In this document: piece after piece, positions 18,037 through 25,641 of the stretch
Layout of the letters: each line of letters starts with the position of its first letter
How positions within the stretch are numbered: position 1 is the first letter of the stretch
Source: CAZXEJ01 sp964639895
GTDB taxonomy: Bacteria > Desulfobacterota_D > UBA1144 > Nemesobacterales > JADFKM01
NCBI GenBank assembly: GCA_964639895.1
Contig: CAZXEJ010000002.1
Span: 26,983-90,982 of the forward strand
DNA length: 64,000 nucleotides
Direction: 5' to 3'
Program-made: the position numbers and the translations under genes
The notes under the pieces: generated by a model
Seen by the model: the letters and a program-made list of their open reading frames with translations, nothing else
Told to the model about the DNA's origin: nothing
Database searches by the model: none

Positions 18037-18696
18037 TCAGACGAACTTCACCGAGAAATGCTGCGGCTTGTAGCGTATGTTGAGGTTTATGATTAGAGGA
18101 GTGAGCGCCTCTATCATCTGTGAGGCCGCGAGCGCTCCCGCGTCGAGCGCCCTCAGCTTGGGCATCTCCTCCGTGAGCCTCGTTACGACGGCCTTGGCCT
18201 CCTCGTCGTCGCCGCATATGACGACGTCGTAATCGAGCTCCTTCTCCACCTTTCGCAGCTCCGTGGCCGGAAGGTTGTGGTAGGCAGAGACCACCCGCAC
18301 GCCCCCGGGAAGGGCGTCCCTTATCTCCTCGGCCGCCGATCCGGACGAGGGCGGAGCGTAGAGGAAGGTCCCCCCGACCTTCTTCATCGGCACGACGGGC
18401 GAGATCACGATCTGGTCTTTGAAGCTGCTCCTTATCTGCTCCAAGGTCGAGACGGTATACTCGTAGGGCAGGCTTATCACCACCACTTCGGAGCCCGCTG
18501 CGGCCTCGGCGTTGACCATCCCTTCGATCGACGCCTCAACCCCCATCTCCTTGAGCTTGGCGTTGTACTCCTCGGCTATGGCCTTGGCCTTCTCGTCCCT
18601 TCTCGAGCCGATCAATATCTTGTGTCCGGCCCTGCTCCACCTCAAGACGAGCCCTTCTGCTATATCACCCGTTCCACCAAGTAGGGAAATTACCAC
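18037..18696 (-). CDS. npdG: NADPH-dependent F420 reductase (F420H2:NADP oxidoreductase family)
   Basis: Hydride transfer between NADP(H) and coenzyme F420. The N-terminal Rossmann motif reads LLGGTGDIAEGLVLRWSRAG, followed by LIGSRRDEKA, which carries the Ser-Arg that contacts NADP phosphate. SLPYEYTVSTLEQI, FLYAPPSSGSAAEEI and VVSAYHNLPATEL follow the known order of this family. A GTG start at 18696 was chosen: it has AAGGAG nine bases upstream and gives 219 residues, typical of the family, whereas the frame's longer upstream part is unlike it. The presence of this gene implies F420 in the organism. No F420 biosynthesis gene is in the window. Confidence 0.85.
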   Translation of the reverse strand: MVISLLGGTGDIAEGLVLRWSRAGHKILIGSRRDEKAKAIAEEYNAKLKEMGVEASIEGMVNAEAAAGSEVVVISLPYEYTVSTLEQIRSSFKDQIVISPVVPMKKVGGTFLYAPPSSGSAAEEIRDALPGGVRVVSAYHNLPATELRKVEKELDYDVVICGDDEEAKAVVTRLTEEMPKLRALDAGALAASQMIEALTPLIINLNIRYKPQHFSVKFV

Positions 18697-18760
18697 TGTA
18701 CCACTCTCCTTGTTCAAGCGGGATTCGGTGTCGGATCGATACGGCGCTCGACGCCGACGG

Positions 18761-19327
18761 TCAGAATTTCCGATTAAAATACCAGAAAACGAACATGCTG
18801 TCACCGGATATGAACTGCAGGTCCTGGACCTCGTCACGTTGGCGCACGGCGTCGCCGGAGGGTATGCGTAGGAAGGGAATCGTGCCGATGAGGGCGGTTG
18901 ACTCGGAGCTGTCCCGGGAGTCGAGCCACTCGTACCAGTCAAACCCCTTGAAACCCACTTGGGACGCCTGGGCAAGCAGCCTCTCGAGGCTCCCCTCGCC
19001 GTTGGAGTCTACGATGACCGGATCGGCGAACAGGGCATCGTAGTCAGGATCCACCCCCGCATCCGAGCGGGCGGAGGAAACGGCGCGGGAGGCGAACGGG
19101 CTGTGGTCGACGAAGAAGTTGGGGAAGAGGAAGTTGAACCACAGGGAGGACTCCTGGAGAGGTGAATCGATTCCTGCCGCGATGAGACGACGGTGCTGCC
19201 TGGTCACGACGAACTTGAGGAGGGCAGGGTAGGGATCGTAATCCACCGTGGTCGGCCCCGCGGCCGATACCGACGGAGACGATTCGAGGAGCGCAAACAG
19301 CACCAACGCGACTACTAGGTATCGCAA
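18761..19327 (-). CDS. Hypothetical secreted protein, 188 residues
   Basis: Family not recognised. The N-terminus is a clear signal peptide (VVALVLFALLESSPSVSAAG) with a likely cut after Ala-Ala or Ser-Ala. The mature part is rich in aromatic residues (SLWFNFLFPNFF, FDWYEWLDS, FVFWYFNRKF) and ends in Phe, a terminal residue common in outer-membrane or periplasmic proteins. The start is TTG with GGAGGGG six bases upstream, which decides the start. The gene lies 64 bases upstream of the F420 reductase gene on the same strand and may be co-transcribed with it. Confidence 0.7.
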   Translation of the reverse strand: MRYLVVALVLFALLESSPSVSAAGPTTVDYDPYPALLKFVVTRQHRRLIAAGIDSPLQESSLWFNFLFPNFFVDHSPFASRAVSSARSDAGVDPDYDALFADPVIVDSNGEGSLERLLAQASQVGFKGFDWYEWLDSRDSSESTALIGTIPFLRIPSGDAVRQRDEVQDLQFISGDSMFVFWYFNRKF

Positions 19328-19435
19328 CCCGGTCCCCTCCGCTTACGGGCCGGCGGGGGGAACAATCCACCCCGCAAAGCGGGTGATCTCGATCTAAACA
19401 ATCTATCCCACGCTGCGGGCGAGGTCAAACCACAC

Positions 19436-19726
19436 CTAACCGCCCCCGGAGCGCCGGATGAGCTCGAGCGGGTCGGCAGACAGCCCCTCGATCTCGACCG
19501 TCTTCGACCTCGACCTCAATCCCCTCACCACCCTCACGCGGCCCGGGGGTACGCCCAGCCTTTCGGCCAGCACGCGCTCGACGCGCTCGTTGGCCTTGCC
19601 CCTCTCGGGCGGCGCCGTCACCCTGACCCTCACGGTGCCGTCGGCGGCGAGCGTTACCTCGTCGCGGCTGGCGCGCGGCACAACGATCACACCTAACCTG
19701 CGCACATCGGTCCGAGCCAAAGTCAC
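19436..19726 (-). CDS. DUF167/YggU family protein
   Basis: A 96-residue member of the UPF0235 family. The conserved core is visible: VVPRASRDEV, VRVTAPPERGKANERV and the late basic strand VVRGLRSRSKTVEIEGL. Function is unknown in the family. It is the last gene of the operon running from the membrane protein at 22334 through yggS, proC and yggT, 15 bases after yggT. This gene order is a common one in many bacteria. Confidence 0.9.
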   Translation of the reverse strand: MTLARTDVRRLGVIVVPRASRDEVTLAADGTVRVRVTAPPERGKANERVERVLAERLGVPPGRVRVVRGLRSRSKTVEIEGLSADPLELIRRSGGG

Positions 19727-19741
19727 ACCCTCCCTAATGGG

Positions 19742-20050
19742 CTACGGCGCGCCCTTGAGCGAGAAGGCCACATCGTAGAGGGTGGCGACCAGAAAGCGAT
19801 CCAGAAACACGATGGCAATAAGGACGACCAGGGGTGAGAGGTCGATGCCGCCCAGAGGCGGGAGGAACCTCCTCACCCTGTCCAGCACGGGATCGGTCAG
19901 GCGGTAGAGGAAGTTGACGATGGGGTTGAAGGGATCGGGATTGACCCAGGATACCAGGGCCCTAATGATCACAATCCACATATAGGCGTTGAGCAGCAGG
20001 TGGACCACCTGAGCCAGAGCTATGAGAAAGTTGCTCACCACCGGCATCAC
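19742..20050 (-). CDS. yggT: YggT family integral membrane protein
   Basis: A small membrane protein of 102 residues with two hydrophobic regions (FLIALAQVVHLLLNAYMWIVIIRALVSW, written here in parts, and LVVLIAIVFLDRFLVATLY). These are separated by the family loop NPDPFNPIVNFLYRLTDPVLDRVRRFLPP. The start overlaps the proC stop by four bases, so the two are translationally coupled. Family members are linked to osmotic or cell-division functions in some bacteria; here the role is inferred only by family. Confidence 0.9.
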   Translation of the reverse strand: MMPVVSNFLIALAQVVHLLLNAYMWIVIIRALVSWVNPDPFNPIVNFLYRLTDPVLDRVRRFLPPLGGIDLSPLVVLIAIVFLDRFLVATLYDVAFSLKGAP

Positions 20051-20865
20051 GCTTCTCCCGACGCGAGTTTCCTGGATCTTACGAAGGCGGCCCGGACGGC
20101 CTCTACGACAGCTCCCCTGAACGCCCCTCCTTCGAGGGCGGCTAGGCCTTCGATGGTAGTGCCGGCCGGGGACGACACCATGTCCTTTAGCACAGCGGGA
20201 TGGAGCTCCCTCTCCTTGAGCAGAAGGGCCGCCCCATAGACGGTTTGCACGGCCAGCTTGAGGGCGAGTTGCCTCGTAAGGCCCGCCCTCACACCGCCGT
20301 CGGCGAGCGCCTCGACGAAGAGGGCCACGAAGGCGGGGCCGCTCCCGCTGAGGGCCGTTACGGCATCGAGCAGCTCTTCACGCTCCACCTCGACGGCAAT
20401 ACCCACGGCCGAGAACATCCCGAGCACGAACTCCCTCTCCTCGGCCTGCACCTGAGAGGTAAAGTACAGGGCCGTGGCCCCGGCCCCTACCAGGGCGGGC
20501 GTATTGGGCATCGCCCGTGCCACCTTGGGCCGTCCGCCCAGGTGGCGGGAGATCGCATCCGTACCGACTCCGGCGGCAACCGAGACCACCACGGTACCCT
20601 CCCCCAAGCACGGAGCCATCTCGCGCAGGACGGAGGGCACATCGGCCGGCTTTACGGCCACGACCACCACATCCGAGCCGGCGGCCAGCGCGCCGTTGCC
20701 CGGAGCCGCCGCAACGCCCCAGTGCTCCACCAGCTCCTCGACCCGGCGGCCGTCCTTGTCGTAGACCACCAATGCCGAAGGCTTGGCCTTTCCGGAAGCG
20801 AGCAGACCCTCCACTATCGCCCGCCCCATGTTGCCCGTACCCGCAACACCTATCTTCTTCATCAA
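20047..20865 (-). CDS. proC: Pyrroline-5-carboxylate reductase
   Basis: Last step of proline synthesis: NAD(P)H reduction of pyrroline-5-carboxylate. The 272 residues begin with the dinucleotide-binding motif IGVAGTGNMGRAIVEGLL. They contain AVKPADV, ARAMPNTPALVGAGATAL and the family signature GSGPAFVALFVEALADGGVRAGL. The C-terminal helix bundle has SSPAGTTIEGLAALE, which is diagnostic. It sits between yggS and yggT in a typical operon and overlaps yggT by four bases. Confidence 0.95.
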   Translation of the reverse strand: MMKKIGVAGTGNMGRAIVEGLLASGKAKPSALVVYDKDGRRVEELVEHWGVAAAPGNGALAAGSDVVVVAVKPADVPSVLREMAPCLGEGTVVVSVAAGVGTDAISRHLGGRPKVARAMPNTPALVGAGATALYFTSQVQAEEREFVLGMFSAVGIAVEVEREELLDAVTALSGSGPAFVALFVEALADGGVRAGLTRQLALKLAVQTVYGAALLLKERELHPAVLKDMVSSPAGTTIEGLAALEGGAFRGAVVEAVRAAFVRSRKLASGEA

Positions 20866-20898
20866 TCCCCCCGCCCGCGCCCCAGCGGGCCACGAAAG

Positions 20899-21588
20899 CT
20901 ACGCCCGGCGGCCGAATATGGCCCTGCCTATTCTAACATAAGTGGCCCCTTCTTCAATCGCCACCTCGTAGTCGTCGCTCATCCCCATGGAGAGCTCCCT
21001 TACCGACGGGAAGCGCCGGCTCAGCTCGTCCCTGAGCTCGCGTAGCCGGACGAAGTAGGGCCTCGATCGCTCCGGATCCACCGTCGGCGGGGGAATGGTC
21101 ATCAGTCCCACCACATGCACGTGCTCAAGAAGCGAGACCTCCTCGACGAACCGCTGGACATCGCCTGCGGCCACGCCTCCCTTGGAGTGCTCGCCCCCCA
21201 GATTGACTTCGACCAGTACCGGCACCTCCACCCCCGCCCGCGCCGCCCTCTTCTCGATCTCGCGCGCCACGGCCACACTGTCGAGGGAATGGATGAGCTT
21301 CACCCTGCCCACCAGATACTTGACCTTGTTCCTCTGGAGCCTCCCCACGAAGTGCCACCTGATGTCGGTCATGCCGGCTTCCTCCAGGCGGGCGCGCTTC
21401 TCCATGAACTCCTGCGCGTAGTTCTCGCCGAAATCGCGCACTCCAAGGGCCGCGGCCTCGACGATCCTCGAAGCGTCAACCCCCTTGGTCACAGCCACCA
21501 GCCGCAGCGGCTCCTCCCCACGTCCGGCCCGCACGGCTGCGCGCCGCATCTTCTCGACCACCCTCTCCAGTCTCTCTCTCACGCCCAC
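20899..21588 (-). CDS. yggS: YggS family pyridoxal-phosphate homeostasis protein
   Basis: A PLP-binding alanine-racemase-fold protein that keeps free PLP balanced. The PLP lysine is in LVAVTKGVDA near residue 34. Other family blocks are FGENYAQEFMEK, WHFVGRLQRNKVKYL, VNLGGEHSKGG and the closing LSMGMSDDYEVAIEEGATYVRIG (given here as one block of key motif, phosphate-binding SMGMSDD). The GTG start overlaps the end of the upstream membrane-protein gene by 10 bases, so the two are probably coupled. proC follows 33 bases later. Confidence 0.93.
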   Translation of the reverse strand: MGVRERLERVVEKMRRAAVRAGRGEEPLRLVAVTKGVDASRIVEAAALGVRDFGENYAQEFMEKRARLEEAGMTDIRWHFVGRLQRNKVKYLVGRVKLIHSLDSVAVAREIEKRAARAGVEVPVLVEVNLGGEHSKGGVAAGDVQRFVEEVSLLEHVHVVGLMTIPPPTVDPERSRPYFVRLRELRDELSRRFPSVRELSMGMSDDYEVAIEEGATYVRIGRAIFGRRA

Positions 21589-22334
21589 GACCGCTTGCCC
21601 TCCACTACGTTCTTCCCTACGCCCGCCCAGAGAGTGAGGGGCGCGACGCAGGCCGCCGCGAAGACGAGCGAGACACCCGAGACCACCTCGAACAGCGCCC
21701 CCAGGAAGAGCAGTATCCTGAGCCGCGACGGATAAAGCGTTCCGGCGCCCGCGGCCCCGAAGTATCGCACCACACCGCCGTCATCGAGTGCACCCAGGGC
21801 GGCGTGCACGGATGCCGCGGCCGCGAGGAAGAACACCGCCAGCAGCAGGTACGGCACGGCCGGCCGGGCTCGTAGCCAGCCCCTTGCGGCCGAACCCACC
21901 CGCGAGCGGAACTTGAACACGAAGAGCGCCGCCACCATGAAGGGCACGGCCATCACGCCCGCCACCGGCGCCGCCACTCCCCCCAGCCACGACGCCGCAC
22001 CCGCCAACGGCTCGTAGGGCAGAGAGGAGAGCCCCTCCCACGGCCTGTGCCACGGCAGCGCGCGCCAAAGCCCCAGCTCGCCCGCCCCGCAGACCAGCGC
22101 AAGCCCTCCCGTAACCGGTGCCGCCCACGCACGCGCCCAAGCCTTTACGCGATGCCGCCCGACCCCGTAGAGCACTGCGCCCAGCGCCAGCGCAAACAAC
22201 CCCAAAGCGGCATAGTCGAGCGGAGAGCGGACCCCGTGAAGGCAGGAACGAACGGAGGGAACGAACATGTAGGCCAAGGTGAGTGGAACCACGGCCGCCG
22301 TAAAAGACACCACGTAGAGATGGGACAACCTCAT
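21579..22334 (-). CDS. Hypothetical polytopic membrane protein
   Basis: Unrecognised protein of about 251 residues with roughly six membrane helices. Examples are the early SFTAAVVPLTLAYMF, ALGLFALALGAVLYGVG, LLLAVFFLAAAASVHAAL and a final LVFAAACVAPLTLWAGVG. Loops are Arg-rich on the presumed cytoplasmic side. I chose the ATG at 22334 because a GGGGGGTGG stretch lies about eight bases upstream; an in-frame GTG at 22376 is the alternative. Its 3' end overlaps yggS by 10 bases, so it appears to be the first gene of the proC operon. Confidence 0.6.
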   Translation of the reverse strand: MRLSHLYVVSFTAAVVPLTLAYMFVPSVRSCLHGVRSPLDYAALGLFALALGAVLYGVGRHRVKAWARAWAAPVTGGLALVCGAGELGLWRALPWHRPWEGLSSLPYEPLAGAASWLGGVAAPVAGVMAVPFMVAALFVFKFRSRVGSAARGWLRARPAVPYLLLAVFFLAAAASVHAALGALDDGGVVRYFGAAGAGTLYPSRLRILLFLGALFEVVSGVSLVFAAACVAPLTLWAGVGKNVVEGKRSWA

Positions 22335-22379
22335 CGCATCCACCACCCCCCGCCGCCGCGGCCGCGCCGGCGGCACACG

Positions 22380-23885
22380 CTAGAGGGGGTCGAGAGTGCA
22401 GCCGGCCTCGGATACCTTGTAGAAGACGCCGCCCGTGACGTCGACGGCGGAAAAGGTGCAATCCGCCCCGCTAGGCCACCTGACGACGACGTCGGCCACT
22501 GTGTCGGCCCCCAGACCGAAATGGACCGGCAACATGTCCTGGGAGCAGCACCCCTTGCCGCCGGAGACCTCCCGTACCTGCAGCCCGCCGGGCGAACGAA
22601 CCTCCACCCTAGCCCCTATGGCCGAGCGGTTGGACGCAGGAGCGTCGCCCACCAGCACCAGATAGAGGAAGTTGTTGGCGTTCGAAGGGTTCTCGAAGAG
22701 TGCGCTTCCCAGATGGCCGTGCAACATGACGTCGGGAAAGCCGTCGCCGTTGTAGTCTCCCCAGCTAGCCGCGAAGACGTCGAGAGGGAAATCGAGCATC
22801 ACATCGGGGGCCACGTCGTCGAAGAGGCCGCCGCCCAGGTTCCGGTAGAGACGGCTCGGGTTGAGGTGGTTCGTCGTGAAGAGGTCCACCCTGCCGTCGG
22901 CGTCGAAGTCCACCCAGGCGCAAGTGCGGGCGTCGCCAACGTCGCCCGTCCCCGTCTGATCGGTCACGTCGGTGAAGGTGCCGTCACCCAGGTTGCGGTA
23001 GAGCGCATTGCGCGACGCACCTATGTTGCCCACGTAGAGATCGAGGAAGCCGTCACCGTCGTAGTCGCCCACGCAGGCCGAAACGGAGTCCCATCCCTCG
23101 TCACCCCCTACACCGGCCGCCGCGGTCACGTCGGTGAAGGTACCGTCGCCGTTGTTGTGGTAGAGCGTGTTGGAGCCGTCGTTGGCGAGGAACAGGTCGG
23201 GGAATCGGTCGTTGTCGTAGTCGAACCACACGGCGGCGTTGGAAACGAGGAACTCCCCGAGACCTGCAGACTCGGAAACCTCGGTGAAGGTGCCGTCGCC
23301 CAGGTTGTGGTAGAGGAACGACGTTCCGGCGTTCACCTGAAGCAGGTCGACGAAGCCGTCCCTGTCGTAGTCGGCCCAGATCACGTGTGAGACCGCCCCT
23401 CCCATGAGCGTCAGACCCGCGGCCGCCGAGACGTCGACGAAAGTCGCGCCGTCGACGTTCCGGTAGAGCACGGGCGGAGCGCCGGCCAGGATGTCGCCCA
23501 CGACCAGGTCGACCAAGCCGTCGTTGTCGTAATCGGCCCAGGCCGAGCTCTGGATGGATTCGTCTTCGATACCGGAAAGAAGCGTCACGTCGGTGAACGT
23601 GCCGTCGGCCTCATTGTGGAAGAGGTAGACGTTGGGAGCGAGCATGTCGGTGTTGCCCACGAATAGGTCGAGCCAGCCGTCGTTGTCGTAGTCGGCCCAG
23701 GAAGCGGTCCTGCCCAGTCCATCGACGTCCATCAAGCCGGCGTCGACGGTGCGGTCGAGGAAGGGCTCGAGCGAGACGGCGGAACCGGAGCCGCCGTCGC
23801 ACGAGACGGCGGCGCCCAGAAGGGAGAAGCCGAGGAACACGGCAAGCACGAGGGAGCGTCTGTGCGAGGAAAGACCATGCACCAC
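22380..23885 (-). CDS. CRTAC1-like FG-GAP/VCBS repeat lipoprotein with C-terminal ASPIC/UnbV domain
   Basis: A surface or periplasmic beta-propeller. The signal peptide ends in a lipobox (LLGAAVSC). About seven FG-GAP repeats follow, each with a calcium-binding core such as WADYDNDGWLDLFVGN, VGDYDGDGFLDLYVGN and WGDYNGDGFPDVML. The C-terminal ASPIC/UnbV domain includes SAIGARVEVRSPGG, GGKGCCSQDMLPVHFGLG and VVVRWPSG. The GTG start has GGAGGGGG just upstream and lies directly after the stop of the GMC oxidoreductase gene, so the two are translationally coupled. Ligand and partner are unknown; coupling to the oxidoreductase suggests a shared extracytoplasmic pathway. Confidence 0.88.
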   Translation of the reverse strand: MVHGLSSHRRSLVLAVFLGFSLLGAAVSCDGGSGSAVSLEPFLDRTVDAGLMDVDGLGRTASWADYDNDGWLDLFVGNTDMLAPNVYLFHNEADGTFTDVTLLSGIEDESIQSSAWADYDNDGLVDLVVGDILAGAPPVLYRNVDGATFVDVSAAAGLTLMGGAVSHVIWADYDRDGFVDLLQVNAGTSFLYHNLGDGTFTEVSESAGLGEFLVSNAAVWFDYDNDRFPDLFLANDGSNTLYHNNGDGTFTDVTAAAGVGGDEGWDSVSACVGDYDGDGFLDLYVGNIGASRNALYRNLGDGTFTDVTDQTGTGDVGDARTCAWVDFDADGRVDLFTTNHLNPSRLYRNLGGGLFDDVAPDVMLDFPLDVFAASWGDYNGDGFPDVMLHGHLGSALFENPSNANNFLYLVLVGDAPASNRSAIGARVEVRSPGGLQVREVSGGKGCCSQDMLPVHFGLGADTVADVVVRWPSGADCTFSAVDVTGGVFYKVSEAGCTLDPL

Positions 23886-23886
23886 A

Positions 23887-25548
23887 CTACCCCCTCCCCG
23901 AAAGGGATTTGATCAAAAGGTCGGCCGCCCTCAGGCTCAGGGCCTCGATGGTGAGCGAGGGCGACTCCCCCCCGCCGGAGGTGGGGAATACGCTCGCGTC
24001 GGTGACGAGCAGGTTGTCCACCTCGTGACACCGCAGATCGGGACCCACGACGGAGGTCTCCGGATCGGTGCCCATGCGGCAGGTGCCGAAGACGTGGGAG
24101 GCGGAGAAGAAGTCGTAGCTACCGATGCCTTCCACGAACTCCTCGGCACCGGCGGCTTCGAGCAGCTCCCTGCTCTTGCGGTACATGAAGTCGAGCGCCT
24201 TGAGCTCGGGCTCGCCCAGGTGTGATTGGACCAGGGGCAACGGGTAGCCGAACTCGTCCTTGGCCTTCTCGCTCACCCCTACGAAGGTCTTGTCGTTGGG
24301 TACGAACTCGGCTATGCCCGCCACGCCGATGGCGTGGCCGAACCACCGCCGGACCTCGTCTACGAACTTCTGACCCCAGCCGCGGTGGTAGCGGAGCGCG
24401 TAGCTGACGGGCCCCATGGCGCTGCCGGCCGTGGGGTAGAGCCGCAGGCCGCTCTGCAGGCCGTCCCGCACCGAGGGCTCGTTCCAGTCCCAGATTATGC
24501 TGTCGATGGGAAGGCCGCGGTAGGAATCCAGCCTCTCGGGATGCAAAGCGATGGTGATGTAGGAGACGGTCTCCATGAAGTTCTTGCCGACGTTGCCTCC
24601 CGCGGTGATGCCGGAGTTGATGAGCAACCTAGGCGTCTCGACGGCCCCACAGGCCACGACCACGTGACCGCCCCTTGCCATGTGGCGCTTGCCGTTCTCG
24701 TCATACCACACCACCCCGACGGCGCGCTTGCGGCCGCCCTTCTCCTCGATCTCCACCCTCCTTACGGCGGCCCCCGTCACTATGCGGCACCTGCCCGTCC
24801 TTTCGGCCAAGGGGATGAACCGCACGTCGACGCTCCCCTTGTCCTTGCGTGGACACCCCCAGACGCAGCCGTTGCAGTAGTTGCACGAGGGGGCGTCGGC
24901 GTAGGGCCGGGACAGTATGGCCAGGGAATTGGGCTCCAGCGTCAGGCCCAGCTTGCGGGCGGCCTTGCCGATGACGAAGCTTGCGTAGCTCAACCGATGC
25001 GGCGGCAGCGGATAGGGCGCGCTTCGTGGACGCAGCGCCTGTTTGGCCGGGCCGGCCACGCCCAGTATCCTCTCGACCTCGGTGTAGTAGGGCTCGAGGT
25101 CCTCGTAGGATATGGGCCAGTCGGCGCCGTAGCCGAAGTGGCTCTTCGTCTTGAAGGCCTTGGGGTGGAGCCTGTGGGCCTCGCCCTGGTAGTGTAGGGT
25201 GGTCCCCCCGAGGCCCACCACGTGGTGATAGCGGAAGTAACGCCGCGAGCTCGAGGGGTTCATGCGCCTGTTCGACGCCATCCAGGACTTGAGATGATGG
25301 TATTTGGGATCAAGCTTCTGGGCCTCTCCGTAGACGACGCGTATCTGCCTTCCGTAGGGGAAGGTCTGGAGTTCCCAGTCGTCACGGGCCAGGGCATAGT
25401 CCTTGTAGGGGTCGTAGCGACGGCCGGCCTCCAGCAACAGGACCTCCATTCCCTTCGCAGCCAGCCTCCAGGCGATGGGTGCGCCGCCCGGGCCTGAGCC
25501 CACGACGATGCAGTCGTAGGTGGATTGCTTCGCTATGTGGGGGTCCAT
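23887..25548 (-). CDS. GMC family FAD oxidoreductase (gluconate/alcohol dehydrogenase type)
   Basis: Flavin-dependent alcohol or sugar dehydrogenase, 553 residues. The FAD-binding motif is IVVGSGPGGAPIAWRLAAKG close to the N-terminus. GLGGTTLHYQGEAHR and the cysteine-rich CNYCNGCVWGCPRKDKG are typical of the gluconate dehydrogenase-like subgroup. The C-terminal active-site region reads SASHVFGTCRMG, followed by NLLVTDASVFPTSGGGE. The ATG at 25548 is chosen because the FAD motif follows it closely and a strong promoter lies immediately upstream; the frame is open further but overlaps the divergent gene. It has no signal peptide of its own. The likely partner is the Tat-exported subunit-3-like protein at 28370. 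Confidence 0.9.
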   Translation of the reverse strand: MDPHIAKQSTYDCIVVGSGPGGAPIAWRLAAKGMEVLLLEAGRRYDPYKDYALARDDWELQTFPYGRQIRVVYGEAQKLDPKYHHLKSWMASNRRMNPSSSRRYFRYHHVVGLGGTTLHYQGEAHRLHPKAFKTKSHFGYGADWPISYEDLEPYYTEVERILGVAGPAKQALRPRSAPYPLPPHRLSYASFVIGKAARKLGLTLEPNSLAILSRPYADAPSCNYCNGCVWGCPRKDKGSVDVRFIPLAERTGRCRIVTGAAVRRVEIEEKGGRKRAVGVVWYDENGKRHMARGGHVVVACGAVETPRLLINSGITAGGNVGKNFMETVSYITIALHPERLDSYRGLPIDSIIWDWNEPSVRDGLQSGLRLYPTAGSAMGPVSYALRYHRGWGQKFVDEVRRWFGHAIGVAGIAEFVPNDKTFVGVSEKAKDEFGYPLPLVQSHLGEPELKALDFMYRKSRELLEAAGAEEFVEGIGSYDFFSASHVFGTCRMGTDPETSVVGPDLRCHEVDNLLVTDASVFPTSGGGESPSLTIEALSLRAADLLIKSLSGRG

Positions 25549-25558
25549 GGGCACATCT

Positions 25559-25587
25559 AATATAAAGTACGCGTTGCATGCAGTCAA
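25559..25587 (-). promoter_or_regulatory. Strong sigma-70-like promoter of the GMC oxidoreductase gene
   Basis: On the minus strand TTGACT (25587-25582) and TATATT (25564-25559) are spaced by 17 bases. The expected start near 25552 leaves a leader of only about four bases before the ATG at 25548, and no ribosome-binding sequence is present. Confidence 0.6.
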
Positions 25588-25602
25588 CTTTTGCGTTACC
25601 CT
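25574..25602 (+). promoter_or_regulatory. Possible promoter of the divergent parvulin-like lipoprotein gene
   Basis: TTGCAT (25574-25579) and TACCCT (25597-25602) with a 17-base spacer overlap the GMC promoter on the other strand. The -10 is weak, so the call is tentative. Confidence 0.3.
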
Positions 25603-25641
25603 AGACGCTGCAGACGTCAGCACGCCGTAAGAACCCTCCAG

